Below, one piece after another: positions 25,966 to 34,543 of a stretch of 64,000 bases of DNA. The position numbers were made by a program, and so were the translations under genes. Origin of the DNA: Chryseobacterium pennipullorum (lineage in GTDB: Bacteria > Bacteroidota > Bacteroidia > Flavobacteriales > Weeksellaceae). Every line of letters begins with the position of its first letter. Position 1 is the first letter of the stretch. The notes below the pieces were generated by a model, which did no database searches, was not told the origin of the DNA, and saw only the letters and a program-made list of their open reading frames with translations. The DNA lies in assembly GCF_003384725.1 (NCBI RefSeq), contig NZ_QNVV01000008.1:1-64000 (forward strand). Reading direction: 5' to 3'.

Positions 25966-27261
25966 TTACTTGGTTCTGAATTTCACATGGACCTTCTCTT
26001 CTTTCAGAGGATATCCGTCTTTCGAGCTGAATTTCTTATTGGTCAGTATAAATTCATATTCTTTGTCAGCTTTAAGATCAGCTCCTAAAACAAGGGTTTT
26101 ATCGTTATTTTCCAACCCGATTATCTTAGTGATCGGAAAGTTTTCTTTTCCTTTATCAGAAAAACTGATCGAGTACTGGTTGGGAATGATTTCTTTTGAG
26201 AAGGTTATTTTAATTTCTTTGGTGTCCGCATCTACCTGTAGAGAACCATTCGCAGGTTCTGTTTTTACAATATCTACACTATTTTTACGGTATGCGGCGA
26301 TCAGTTTATTCTTGTCAATTTTCTCTTTGAAAAATTTCGATTTTTCAAGAAAGTTTTCAACGGCATGATCATCACTGTAGTTCAGTTCAATAATATCTTT
26401 TACCGCCTTTTTTTTATCAATAGCATGGTGATAATACGATTTGCAGATTTCATATCCTATATAATATCCCAAATCTGCGCGCTCCCCTTTTTCTTTTCCA
26501 TTGTAAAGCCAGTTGGCAAAACTGTTTCCAAACATTTCTTTTTTGAATAAAGCTTTAGTCTCCTCTGCATGAGCCGTTCCATATGCCATATATTTGGTCT
26601 GAAGAGGTTTCTGCATAACGGTTTCAGCAATGAAATCACAGGACCCTTCTTTTATTGAGTGATTCAAAAGCCTGTTGCTGCTCCCGTTTTGCTGGGTATG
26701 GATATATTCATGAATGTTCAAAAAGACAATATTATCGAGTGACTGGTGGGCAAAAAATCCATCGAGCCAGCTTCCCCGGAATTCCGAAACATCAGTATCT
26801 GGAGTGCCTGTTGCAATTTCGGTTCCTACCAACACCTTGTTGCCACTTACCGTCCCACCGGAATTGAGTGCGCCAATAGTAAAATACATTTCGGCTTCTT
26901 TGAGATCGGGATAAAGTTCTTTGAGCTTGTTCACTGAGCTGTTCATTTCGGCAGCTTTATCCTTTACACTCAAGGTATTCGGCCTGATTGAATTCCAAAA
27001 CTTCGGATAGCTGTCGATCGTCTTCACAAAAACAGTATCAGTATATGCTCTTGCCTCCATAAATGCTTTGAGTCCTTTTGTTCCTTTGCCGATGTAAAGC
27101 TTATTTATCAGACTTATTTTTTCAGAAAAATCATCTGTTTTATTAATATGGTCATAGGCATTCCAAAAATTGTCTATATCAGAGGTGAAAACAGCAGTGG
27201 AATTCTGAGCGTACATTCCCGCAAAAGCAAGGGAAAAGATAACAGTAATGATTCGTTTCAT
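25966..27261 (-). CDS. Secreted DUF2268-like metallopeptidase with Ig-like tail
   Basis: 431 residues from ATG 27261, which starts a signal peptide (MKRIITVIFSLAFAGMYAQ). The 31 codons upstream are unlike a signal and sit before it, so they are left out. The centre has a HEYIHTQQ zinc motif with a downstream IKEGSCDFIAE segment supplying the likely third ligand (Glu), as in DUF2268 predicted Zn proteases. The C-terminal about 100 residues (VKTEPANGSLQVDADTKEI, FSKEI ... DKEYEFILT) match a bacterial Ig-like (Big_5) domain. It probably cleaves or binds proteins or peptides in the periplasm or outside. The specificity is unknown. Confidence 0.8.
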   Translation of the reverse strand: MKRIITVIFSLAFAGMYAQNSTAVFTSDIDNFWNAYDHINKTDDFSEKISLINKLYIGKGTKGLKAFMEARAYTDTVFVKTIDSYPKFWNSIRPNTLSVKDKAAEMNSSVNKLKELYPDLKEAEMYFTIGALNSGGTVSGNKVLVGTEIATGTPDTDVSEFRGSWLDGFFAHQSLDNIVFLNIHEYIHTQQNGSSNRLLNHSIKEGSCDFIAETVMQKPLQTKYMAYGTAHAEETKALFKKEMFGNSFANWLYNGKEKGERADLGYYIGYEICKSYYHHAIDKKKAVKDIIELNYSDDHAVENFLEKSKFFKEKIDKNKLIAAYRKNSVDIVKTEPANGSLQVDADTKEIKITFSKEIIPNQYSISFSDKGKENFPITKIIGLENNDKTLVLGADLKADKEYEFILTNKKFSSKDGYPLKEEKVHVKFRTK

Positions 27262-27471
27262 GGAAATTATTAAAGGCGACAAGTATACGCACAATTCTAT
27301 GATTTTACAACACCTATTGTTAAAGGGCAGGTCTTTAATTTTTCGTATAAACAAAGGAAAAAATCATTTTTATATAATAATAGGCATCAGGGCCGGAGTT
27401 CCTGATTTTATTTATTTATATTAATTCCAAATAAATCATATCCTACTTTATCAATTTTCATAAATATTTAA

Positions 27472-27479
27472 TAATTTTG
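27472..27479 (+). promoter_or_regulatory. -7 element of the cupin-like gene
   Basis: TAATTTTG matches TAnnTTTG and lies 17 bp before the ATG at 27497, giving a short leader. The -33 box is unclear. Confidence 0.5.
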
Positions 27480-27496
27480 TCTGATAATTTAAACGA

Positions 27497-28381
27497 ATGG
27501 GAATATTCCTTAAACCAATTGATATTGTAGATGACATTTCACAAGAAGATTTCCGTGAAAAATATCTAAAGCCATGTAAGCCAGTGGTAATCAAGAATAT
27601 GGCAAAGAAGTGGCCGGCATATCAAAAATGGACAATGGAGTACATGAAAGAGGTGGTGGGCGATGTAGTGGTTCCTTTATATGACAGTGCAAAGGCTGAT
27701 CCTGCAGCCCCCATCAATACCCCAACCACACAAATGCCTTTTGGAGACTATGTCGATATGATCCAGCGGGAGCCAACTGATCTGAGAATCTTCTTTTTCG
27801 ATCCGATTAAATTTGCCCCGAAACTACTGGATGATTATATTCCGCCCAAGAATCTGATGGGTGGATTTCTGGATAAGTATCCAAGCATGTTTTTTGGAGG
27901 TAAGGGTTCTGTGACATTCCTGCATTATGATATTGACATGCCTCACATCTTCCATACTCACTTCAACGGAAGAAAGCATGTTCTCCTTTTTGAATACAAA
28001 TGGAAAACCCGTCTGTATAAGCTTCCTTATGCAACGTATGCCCTGGAAGATTACGATATCTCTAATCCTGATTTTGAAAAATTTCCTGCACTGGATGGTA
28101 TTGAAGGTATTGAATGCTATCTGGAACATGGCGATACTCTGTTCATGCCTACCGGCTGGTGGCACTGGATGAAATACCTGGATGGTTCATTTTCTATTTC
28201 TCTTCGGGCATGGGATAAAAGCTGGGCGGTAAAGGCACATTCTCTATGGAATCTGACTGTACAGCGTAACTTTGATAACTTCATGAAAGCCCGGTACAAA
28301 AAAAGGTATATGGACTGGAAAGAAAGAAAAGCTGTTGAAAAAGCCAATATTGCTTTAAAAAGAGGACTTCCGAAGAAATAA
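27497..28381 (+). CDS. JmjC/cupin-like Fe(II)/2-oxoglutarate oxygenase-type protein
   Basis: 294 residues, Cupin_8/JmjC fold. The metal triad is visible: H143 and D145 in FLHYDIDMPHIFHTHF and H223 in GWWHWMKYL. KPVVIKNMAKKWPAYQKW near the N-terminus and RKHVLLFEY (2-oxoglutarate/sugar-like pocket) are typical of the group related to asparaginyl and tRNA hydroxylases. It should hydroxylate a protein or small molecule; the target is not known. The 3' side holds a long hairpin and then a tandem repeat region. Confidence 0.87.
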   Translation: MGIFLKPIDIVDDISQEDFREKYLKPCKPVVIKNMAKKWPAYQKWTMEYMKEVVGDVVVPLYDSAKADPAAPINTPTTQMPFGDYVDMIQREPTDLRIFFFDPIKFAPKLLDDYIPPKNLMGGFLDKYPSMFFGGKGSVTFLHYDIDMPHIFHTHFNGRKHVLLFEYKWKTRLYKLPYATYALEDYDISNPDFEKFPALDGIEGIECYLEHGDTLFMPTGWWHWMKYLDGSFSISLRAWDKSWAVKAHSLWNLTVQRNFDNFMKARYKKRYMDWKERKAVEKANIALKRGLPKK

Positions 28382-28417
28382 CGTCCATCATATTCACCGT
28401 GACGTAACACCTTATAC

Positions 28418-28482
28418 TATTCACCGGCTATATAAATTTACTCATATCAATAAATTTTCTTACCATAGCCGGTGAATATTTT
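28418..28482 (+). terminator. Long hairpin after the cupin-like gene
   Basis: A 14-bp perfect stem (TATTCACCGGCTAT and ATAGCCGGTGAATA) encloses a 33-nt loop with an inner AAATTTA/TAAATTT pairing, followed by TTTTC. It starts 36 nt after the stop codon. Confidence 0.65.
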
Positions 28483-28503
28483 CAAAAAACGCATACTGGG
28501 TTC

Positions 28504-29190
28504 TTGATGGAGTCACCCGTTAAAATTCGAGATTAAGTCCTAAGATCTCAAAAACTTCCTCTTTTTTCACACAAATAGTGTAACTCTGCTCAGACGCTGG
28601 ATTTTTTAACGGGTTCAAAACAAATTTTATTAACGCTCCTTATTCCCAGGTCAACCAACGGTTTACTCACTGCCGCTTTCTTACGATCGACCGCCAAAAA
28701 TCTTAAGCAAAATATGCTAAAAAATCTGTGAAAATCTGTGAAATCCGTGGGAAACTTCATTTTTATCGCTTATATTTTGCCTTGAAGTAAAAGTATACAA
28801 AAGTTCAAGACTGGAATCATCCGCTAAAAATTGATCTTGACTCCTAAAATTTCCAAACTCGCATGGATTCATATTTAGTTCTTCGATTCAATATTCCAGC
28901 CATGCTCAAACACTGGAAATTTTTTAACGGATTCAAGACCAATTTTGCCTCTGACTTTTTATTTTTTTATTTGAATCGGCGAACCTTAAAAGGTTTATTA
29001 CGCTCCTTATTCCTAGGTCAACCAAAAGTGTACTTACGGCCGCTTCCTTACGATCGACCGCCAAAAGTATTAAGCAAAATATGCTCAAGAATCTGTGAAA
29101 TCTGTGAAATCCGTGGGAAACTTCATTTTTATCGCTTATATTTTGCCTTGAAGTAAAAGTATACAAAAGTTCAAGACTGGAATCATCCGA
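28504..29190 (+). repeat. Tandemly duplicated repeat region related to the foldback element
   Basis: Two units of the same family as the foldback elements at 17.4 and 60.5 kb lie in tandem, 366 bp apart. The 83-bp sequence ending ...CTGGAATCATCCG is identical at 28741-28823 and 29107-29189; the rest of the units differs at many positions. Unit 2 contains the foldback arms (ATTGATCTTGACTCCTAAAA and TGGAAATTTTTTAACGGATT). Unit 1 is more degenerate (CGTTAAAATTCGAG). The GGATCA terminal repeats and target duplications are absent. It carries no gene and lies between the cupin-like gene and the TetR gene. Confidence 0.75.
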
Positions 29191-29230
29191 TCGTATACAA
29201 TTGGCAATTTTTTCCTTTTTATATTTTATT

Positions 29231-29238
29231 TACATTTG
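29231..29238 (+). promoter_or_regulatory. -7 element of the TetR gene
   Basis: TACATTTG matches TAnnTTTG, 16 bp before the ATG at 29255. It supports that start over the upstream in-frame one at 29201. No clear -33 box. Confidence 0.55.
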
Positions 29239-29254
29239 TGCAAATCTTTACCTT

Positions 29255-29803
29255 ATGCCCCGACCCCGCGAACGGATACTAGACACAGCAATGATCCTCT
29301 TTCACCAACAGGGTTACAACAATACCGGCATCAACCAGATCATTGAAGATGCTGCTGTTTCAAAAGCAAGTTTTTATCAGCACTTCAGGTCTAAGGACGA
29401 TCTATGTATTGAATTTCTGGATAAACGATATGCATACTGGGTTTCAGAACTGCAAAACTTTATATCTGATGCTGAAACCGTTGAAGAAAAGTTTTTGAAA
29501 TCCTTTGATTTTCTGATCCACATGAATAAAAAAGAAAATTTCAGGGGCTGCAGCTTTCTGAACATTTTATCTGAAATACCGGTTGAGAAGACAGACCTTC
29601 ATCATGTCATCCGGCAGCACAAAAAAACGTTGCGGGATGCCTTTAATACAGATATTAAGGATGATCTGATCTCAGACCACATCTACCTTCTTTTTGAAAG
29701 CTGCATCCTTACGAGCCAGCTCTACAGATCTAATGAACTTATTGAAAAATCTAAAACCATTGTCAAAGATATTCTCCACGATTCACTAAGGAAAAACGAA
29801 TAG
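29255..29803 (+). CDS. TetR/AcrR-family transcriptional regulator
   Basis: 182 residues. The N-terminal HTH is clear: RPRERILDTAMILFHQQGYNNTGINQIIEDAAVSKASFYQHFRSKDDL, where VSKASFYQHF is the recognition helix. The C-terminal helical domain (YWVSELQNFI, LIHMNKKENFRGCSFLNILSEIP) contains an NFRGCSF motif common in TetR proteins that respond to electrophiles or quaternary compounds. The start ATG at 29255 directly precedes MPRPRER and follows a -7 element. It is alone on the strand; no adjacent efflux gene, so the target is unknown. The gene ends 2 bp from the convergent next gene. Confidence 0.9.
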   Translation: MPRPRERILDTAMILFHQQGYNNTGINQIIEDAAVSKASFYQHFRSKDDLCIEFLDKRYAYWVSELQNFISDAETVEEKFLKSFDFLIHMNKKENFRGCSFLNILSEIPVEKTDLHHVIRQHKKTLRDAFNTDIKDDLISDHIYLLFESCILTSQLYRSNELIEKSKTIVKDILHDSLRKNE

Positions 29804-29805
29804 AC

Positions 29806-30405
29806 TCACATTTTTTGCTGGGCAAAAAAGGCTGCTATTAATTTTGAGCTTTCGCCGGCAGTTCTCAGATTGATGATTTCTCCTTTTTCATCAGTTGTAA
29901 AATGTCCTTTAAAGGCTTCGGGCATTCTTTCATATTGTTTATCTGCCTGCTCCATCAATTCTTTAAGTGAGGCATAATGATACTGCTGAACCAGAAAAGG
30001 CAGAGCATTTTTTCCTCTGAGCAATTCATATTCCTGATAATTGTAGGGAGTAGTCTCTTCCCTCTTGGCCAATACTGCTTTAAGCTTACTTACTAATTTT
30101 TCTATTTCTTTCTCTTCAGCAAACTGAGCAAGCCCGCGCAAAGCATATATTTTCATATCCAGGAACCTTTCCTTTTTATAGGCGGCTTCAAAAAAAGCCT
30201 TTAGTTCAGGCGCTTTATGGTCATACAGGAGTTTCAGTATTTTATTGCGGTAGTCAATCTGTTTCGTTGCGCCGTAGAGTTTCATTAACGTCTGAATATG
30301 CTCCGGACCGATAGTATTCTGATCCAGTTCAAAGAGCGCGTTCCTGAAATCAATATGGCGTTCATTTACTTTTTCATCGGTTAAGATCTGCGGAAATAAG
30401 CTCAT
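29806..30405 (-). CDS. Unknown helical-repeat (HEAT-like) protein
   Basis: 199 residues, cytosolic. A series of amphipathic helices (RNKILKLLYDHKAPELKAFFEAAY, LDMKIYALRGLAQFAEEKEIEKLVSKL, LPFLVQQYHYASLKELMEQADK) resembles HEAT/Armadillo repeats, so probably a protein-binding scaffold. No motif gives a function. It ends 2 bp from the convergent TetR gene and has no operon partner. Confidence 0.65.
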   Translation of the reverse strand: MSLFPQILTDEKVNERHIDFRNALFELDQNTIGPEHIQTLMKLYGATKQIDYRNKILKLLYDHKAPELKAFFEAAYKKERFLDMKIYALRGLAQFAEEKEIEKLVSKLKAVLAKREETTPYNYQEYELLRGKNALPFLVQQYHYASLKELMEQADKQYERMPEAFKGHFTTDEKGEIINLRTAGESSKLIAAFFAQQKM

Positions 30406-30583
30406 ACAGGGTAGAAATTGGAATCTTTATTGTTTACTTATGCAAATTGGGAAAAATATTTAAATCGACCTATTGTAATACTATATAATTTAGATAATGA
30501 TTGAAGTCCAGCCGTATTAACGTTTAAACGCGAGAGATCTTATTATTAAGTCTTTAATTATTCTACTTGGAAAACTGTTTTAT

Positions 30584-30591
30584 TATCTTTG
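30584..30591 (+). promoter_or_regulatory. -7 element of the Crp-like gene
   Basis: TATCTTTG matches TAnnTTTG and lies 14 bp before the ATG at 30606, which supports that start rather than the in-frame ATG at 30567 upstream of the element. Confidence 0.55.
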
Positions 30592-30605
30592 TCATTATCA
30601 TTGCC

Positions 30606-31139
30606 ATGCATATACCAGATCTTACTGCCTTGTTAAAAACTCACCTTCATGTACTCCCTGAAGTTCAGTATCCTGCAAAAAAAATTCTCCTTAGCGAAGG
30701 GGAAATTTCTACCACCCTGTTTTTTGTAAAAAATGGTGCCTTGAGAGAGTTTTTTATTCACGATGGTAGGGAACTGACCTTGGAGTTCATTACGGAAAAT
30801 CAGGCCGTAGCTTCTTTTGACAGCTTTCTGAATGAAAGCAAAAGTGAATTTGTCATTGAAACACTGGAGCCTGTTACAGTGTACGAACTAAAAATAGGCA
30901 CATTCCGGAAACTGCTGGAAGATCCAGACTTTCAACAACAGTTTAATATCCTTTTTTACAGACGTTTCGGGGAGCTCAGTAAGCGGCTGGTTTCCTTTAT
31001 TAAAGATTCTCCCCAAAAACGGTATGAAAATCTCCTGAACAGCCGGCCAGAGCTTCTTCTGCGTTTCCCACAGCATTATATTGCCTCTTATCTGGGTATT
31101 ACCAGTGTTTCCCTGAGTAGAATCCGGAACCGAAGGTGA
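30606..31139 (+). CDS. Crp/Fnr-family cyclic-nucleotide-binding regulator
   Basis: 177 residues. The N-terminal about 120 residues form the cNMP-binding barrel (KKILLSEGEISTTLFFVKNGALREFF, LTLEFITENQAVASFDSFL, LEPVTVYELKIGTFRKLLEDPDF). The C-terminal HTH is short (FPQHYIASYLGITSVSLSRIRNRR). This is the typical Bacteroidota type with a weak ligand pocket: the phosphate-binding RxA motif is not seen. Next on the same strand lies an NTF2-like gene with a palindrome in front, so regulation of that neighbour is likely. The ligand is unknown. Confidence 0.9.
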   Translation: MHIPDLTALLKTHLHVLPEVQYPAKKILLSEGEISTTLFFVKNGALREFFIHDGRELTLEFITENQAVASFDSFLNESKSEFVIETLEPVTVYELKIGTFRKLLEDPDFQQQFNILFYRRFGELSKRLVSFIKDSPQKRYENLLNSRPELLLRFPQHYIASYLGITSVSLSRIRNRR

Positions 31140-31155
31140 TTTCTTTACAATTGTT

Positions 31156-31188
31156 ATCGTTTAACGATTGTTACCGGCTATAACTTTG
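31156..31188 (+). promoter_or_regulatory. Palindrome and -7 box in front of the second NTF2-like gene
   Basis: ATCGTT-T-AACGAT (31156-31168) is a perfect 6-bp inverted repeat, flanked by TTGTTA direct repeats, and lies 12 bp upstream of TAACTTTG (31181-31188, TAnnTTTG). The palindrome overlaps the -33 zone. It is a candidate operator for the adjacent Crp-like regulator; only the sequence symmetry supports this. Confidence 0.45.
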
Positions 31189-31206
31189 CATCAAATTACA
31201 TACAAT

Positions 31207-31590
31207 ATGATCCATTTTATCCGTCAGGTATTCACTCATGTTTTAGAAAATCCTGTATTTGACGAGTCACTGATTGAACAATACTTTTCAAGAGATTACG
31301 TCCAAACCGTCGACCACCAGCAATTGCATTATGAAGAATTTGTTCTGCACATCAAAAAGCTGAAAGAAAAAGTTGCAGAACAGCATATCGACATCGTAAG
31401 CTATGCAGAAAACGGAGATTCGATTTTTACCCGGCATATTGCCAAATCATTCCTAAAGGACGGAAGCTATGCTCTGCACCAGGTGATGGCAGAATTTACC
31501 ATCCGGGACCAAAAAATTGTACGATGCAATGAACTCACTCTTTTATTGGAAGGAAATCACGCTGAAAAAAATCTGGGATCTGAGATATAG
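31207..31590 (+). CDS. NTF2-like (SnoaL-type) small protein, second copy
   Basis: 127 residues from ATG 31207, which follows a -7 box by 18 bp; an in-frame start 13 codons further upstream lies within the promoter and is rejected. The fold shows FTHVLENPVFDESLIEQYFSRDYVQ as the opening helix, a FVLHIKKLKEKVAEQHIDIVSYAE segment, and the final sheet HQVMAEFTIRDQKIVRCNELTLLLEG. It is a typical ketosteroid-isomerase-like domain, probably binding a small ligand. It follows the Crp-like gene by 67 bp and may be its target. Confidence 0.8.
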   Translation: MIHFIRQVFTHVLENPVFDESLIEQYFSRDYVQTVDHQQLHYEEFVLHIKKLKEKVAEQHIDIVSYAENGDSIFTRHIAKSFLKDGSYALHQVMAEFTIRDQKIVRCNELTLLLEGNHAEKNLGSEI

Positions 31591-31616
31591 AAATAAGAAT
31601 CTTGTCATCAGCTGAT

Positions 31617-31682
31617 ATTAGGATCAATTGGTTTGAAAAAGATGATGATGCATCTACTTCACCCATGTCAATTGATCCTAAT
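31617..31682. terminator. Long inverted repeat between convergent genes
   Basis: A 14-bp perfect inverted repeat (ATTAGGATCAATTG and CAATTGATCCTAAT) with a 38-nt loop holding GATGATGATGCATC separates the NTF2-like gene from the UvrA-like gene, whose stop is 4 bp away. It fits bidirectional termination. Confidence 0.6.
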
Positions 31683-31685
31683 GGT

Positions 31686-33944
31686 TTATATATCATGTTC
31701 CATATGTTTTCGCAGAAATTCAGCAGTGGATGATTTTTTATCGGTAAGCAACTGTTCAGGAGTTCCTTCAAACATAATTCTGCCTCCGTATTTTCCTGCC
31801 TCCGGACCGATATCTATAATCCAGTCTGCCTGGGCAATAATATCAAGGTTATGTTCAATGACAATCAGGGTATTGTCCTGGCTGACGAGGGTATTAAAAA
31901 AAGAAAGCAGCTTTTGGGTATCCTTCGGGTGCAGTCCCGTACTGGGTTCATCCAGAACAATAATCTGGCTGGTATTTTTAAGCTCTTTGGTCAGCTTCAG
32001 GCGTTGTCTTTCTCCACCTGAAAAGCTGTCCAGCCTTTGGCCCAGCGTAAGATAATCCAGTCCCAGTCTGATCATCGTATCTAAGCTTTTGAGAATAAGC
32101 TCATCAGTAAAAAAATGTACCGCTTCTGAAACGGTCATATTCATAATTTCCACAATAGTTTTTTGATGATAGAGGTAGTCTAAGACTTTAGGATCAAAAC
32201 CGGAGCCGCCGCATACTTCACAGGGCTGCTCGATGTCGTCCATGAAGGCAAGATCTATTTTTTCGACACCTAATCCTCTGCAGTTTTTGCAGCCGCCCTC
32301 GCTGTTCCTGCTGAACAGCTTGTCTGAGACCCCGTTCGCCTGGGCAAAAAGCTTTCTTATGTAATCAGATATATTTAAATAGGTCAGCAGGTTGGAGCGG
32401 ATACCCGCTGCAAAAAGAGACTGATCTATAACTGTCAGGTCATCATAAAAATCTGGCAGCACACGGTTGATCAAAGTACTTTTCCCCGAGCCGGCCACTC
32501 CTGTCACTACAGTCATCACGCCTTTCGGGATTTCCACACTGATATTTTTAAGATTATAAAGACTGGCATCTTTTATTGTCAGATATCCCTTTGCTTTCCT
32601 GCTCTTTTTCTTAATAGATGGTTTTTCTGCAAAATAAGCCCCTGTTTTTCCGGCCGAATTTCTAAGTCCTTCAAATGTTCCTTCATAAACTACTTCCCCG
32701 CCATTTTTCCCTGACCCCGGGCCCATATCGATGATCCAGTCTGCCATTTTGATGATATCGGGGTCGTGTTCCACAATTAAAACAGAGTTTCCTTTATCTT
32801 TAATCTGCTGAATAATGGATACGATCTTCTGTAAATCTTTAGGATGAAGACCGATACTGGGCTCATCGAAGATATACAGCAGATCAACAAGGCTGTTGCC
32901 CAGGTTTCTGACCATTTTTATACGCTGGGATTCACCTCCGGAAAGCGTGTCCGTCCTTCGGTCCAATGTCAGATACTGAAGACCGATCGTAACGATATTC
33001 CTGAGTTTCGTGAGAAGTTCTTTGATGACGGTTTCATAGGTTTTTGATTCCAGACCTGCAATGAATTCTGTAAGCTCTTCGATAGAAAGGGCCGTACAGT
33101 CGGCAATGTTCTTTCCTTCAATGCGGCATGATAATACTTTCGGATTCAACCTTTTTCCTTCACATGAGGGACAGGTTTTGGTAACCACCACATTCTTCAG
33201 CGCGTCTTTCCTTGTTATATTTTCTTTAGAATCTTTGGTAAGAAATGCCTTTTCAATTCGTGGGATAATTCCTTCATATTTTACGGTTTTTCCCCAGTCT
33301 TTATCAGGATGTCTGGGTTTATGTTCTTCGGCATGCAGCAGCATCTCCCACTCTTTGGCAGTATAATCCTTTATTTTTTTGTCGTTATCAAAATATCCTG
33401 ACATGGTATACCTTGTGAGGCGCCATCCTCCCGGCTGGAAAGTCGGAAATCTTACGGCGCCTTCATTCAGAGACTTTGCCTGATCGATCAGATTATCTAT
33501 ATTCAGGGTCTGGATGAATCCCAGTCCCTCACATTCCGGGCACATTCCCTGAGGATTGTTAAACGAAAATACATTGGAATATCCTACAAAAGGTCTTCCC
33601 ATTCTTGAAAAAAGCAGTCTCAATGCGGCATAAACGTCGGTAGCAGTTCCTACCGTAGATCTTGCATTTCCGCCCAATCTCTTCTGGTTGATAATGATGG
33701 GAACATTCAGGTTTTTAATTTTATCCACATCAGGAATACCATAATGCTGCAGACGGTTTCGTACAAAACTGTTCTGGGTTTCATTGATCTGCCTCTGGGC
33801 CTCCGCTCCAATGGTTTCAAAAACCAGAGAAGATTTGCCGGAACCGGATACCCCCGTAAAAACCACAATCCTGTTTTTTGGAATTTTTATGGAAATATTT
33901 CTGAGATTATTTTGCCTGGCATTGGTAATTTCTATATTTTCCAT
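31686..33944 (-). CDS. UvrA-like ABC ATPase (short form)
   Basis: 752 residues, shorter than the about 940 of housekeeping UvrA. Two ABC halves are clear: Walker A GVSGSGKSS near residue 31 and GVAGSGKST near 480, signatures LSGGESQR and FSGGERQR, and Walker B LYIFDEPSIGLHP and IIVLDEPSTGLHP. Zinc-finger cysteine pairs remain (MCPECEGLGF, TCPSCEGKRL; GCKNCRGLG, PCEVCGGSGF). The UvrB-binding insertion seems absent, as in class II UvrA2 proteins linked to drug or DNA-damage tolerance. It is divergent from a MarR gene across a 50-bp palindromic spacer, suggesting drug-inducible expression. Confidence 0.88.
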   Translation of the reverse strand: MENIEITNARQNNLRNISIKIPKNRIVVFTGVSGSGKSSLVFETIGAEAQRQINETQNSFVRNRLQHYGIPDVDKIKNLNVPIIINQKRLGGNARSTVGTATDVYAALRLLFSRMGRPFVGYSNVFSFNNPQGMCPECEGLGFIQTLNIDNLIDQAKSLNEGAVRFPTFQPGGWRLTRYTMSGYFDNDKKIKDYTAKEWEMLLHAEEHKPRHPDKDWGKTVKYEGIIPRIEKAFLTKDSKENITRKDALKNVVVTKTCPSCEGKRLNPKVLSCRIEGKNIADCTALSIEELTEFIAGLESKTYETVIKELLTKLRNIVTIGLQYLTLDRRTDTLSGGESQRIKMVRNLGNSLVDLLYIFDEPSIGLHPKDLQKIVSIIQQIKDKGNSVLIVEHDPDIIKMADWIIDMGPGSGKNGGEVVYEGTFEGLRNSAGKTGAYFAEKPSIKKKSRKAKGYLTIKDASLYNLKNISVEIPKGVMTVVTGVAGSGKSTLINRVLPDFYDDLTVIDQSLFAAGIRSNLLTYLNISDYIRKLFAQANGVSDKLFSRNSEGGCKNCRGLGVEKIDLAFMDDIEQPCEVCGGSGFDPKVLDYLYHQKTIVEIMNMTVSEAVHFFTDELILKSLDTMIRLGLDYLTLGQRLDSFSGGERQRLKLTKELKNTSQIIVLDEPSTGLHPKDTQKLLSFFNTLVSQDNTLIVIEHNLDIIAQADWIIDIGPEAGKYGGRIMFEGTPEQLLTDKKSSTAEFLRKHMEHDI

Positions 33945-33954
33945 TTTAAAATGA

Positions 33955-33983
33955 TTAACTTTATTAATTATTAACTAAGTTAA
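33955..33983. promoter_or_regulatory. 29-bp palindrome, probable MarR operator
   Basis: In the 50-bp divergent spacer a 29-bp imperfect palindrome lies between the UvrA-like and MarR starts: outer TTAACT/AGTTAA and inner TTAAT-T-ATTAA, with only two mismatched pairs. This is the size and position of a MarR-type operator controlling both genes. No experiment is implied. Confidence 0.65.
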
Positions 33984-33994
33984 GTAAATATTTT

Positions 33995-34417
33995 ATGAAA
34001 CCTATTGAAAAAGAGTTTTTTAACACGTTTACAGAATTTCAATGCCTGATTCTGGCTCATATGAACAGAGGTGATATCAACGGGGTAACGGCAGCCCATT
34101 ACAATATCATTGAGTTTATTGCCCGGAAAAATAAAGTGACCGGAACCGAAATATCATCAGCCTTTAAGATCAGCCATGCAGCGATTTCGAAACAGTTAAA
34201 ATTTTTACTCGCCCACGATTTTCTTACCCAGCATCAGGATGAAAAAGACCGCAGAAAATTTAATCTGTCGGTGACTGCAAAAGGAAGGTTCCTGGTAGAA
34301 AATTCTGAAACGTTCAGGGAACATATGACCCGCCAGACCTCCGCAATATTGAGTGCTGCTGAACTGAAGCAGCTTAATGATTTGCTGAGCAAGGTTCTGA
34401 CGCATATACAATTTTAA
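33995..34417 (+). CDS. MarR-family transcriptional regulator
   Basis: 140 residues. The winged HTH is plain: NIIEFIARKNKVTGTEISSAFKISHAAISKQLKFLLAHDFLTQHQDEKDRRKFNLSVTAKGR, with SHAAISKQLKFL as the recognition helix and DEKDRRKF as the wing. Flanking helices form the dimer. It is divergently transcribed from the UvrA-like ATPase gene, with a palindrome between the starts, so it probably represses that gene and itself until a ligand binds. The ligand is unknown. Confidence 0.9.
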   Translation: MKPIEKEFFNTFTEFQCLILAHMNRGDINGVTAAHYNIIEFIARKNKVTGTEISSAFKISHAAISKQLKFLLAHDFLTQHQDEKDRRKFNLSVTAKGRFLVENSETFREHMTRQTSAILSAAELKQLNDLLSKVLTHIQF

Positions 34418-34543
34418 CTATTCCAGCCTTGTCTCCCATTCCAATCTTTATGACAAAAAAGAAACAAAAAAACCAGGTAAGTTGGATGTATTAGAAGTTA
34501 AGGTTTCCTTTAAACATCCATACAAAATAATCCCCGGGGTTTC

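Noticed and set aside
28504..29190. CRISPR-like repeats
   Set aside because: Only two long units 366 bp apart, no short repeat-spacer pattern and no cas gene.
31686..33944. Housekeeping uvrA
   Set aside because: Length (752 aa) and seemingly missing UvrB-binding insertion point to a class II UvrA-like protein, so no gene symbol is given.
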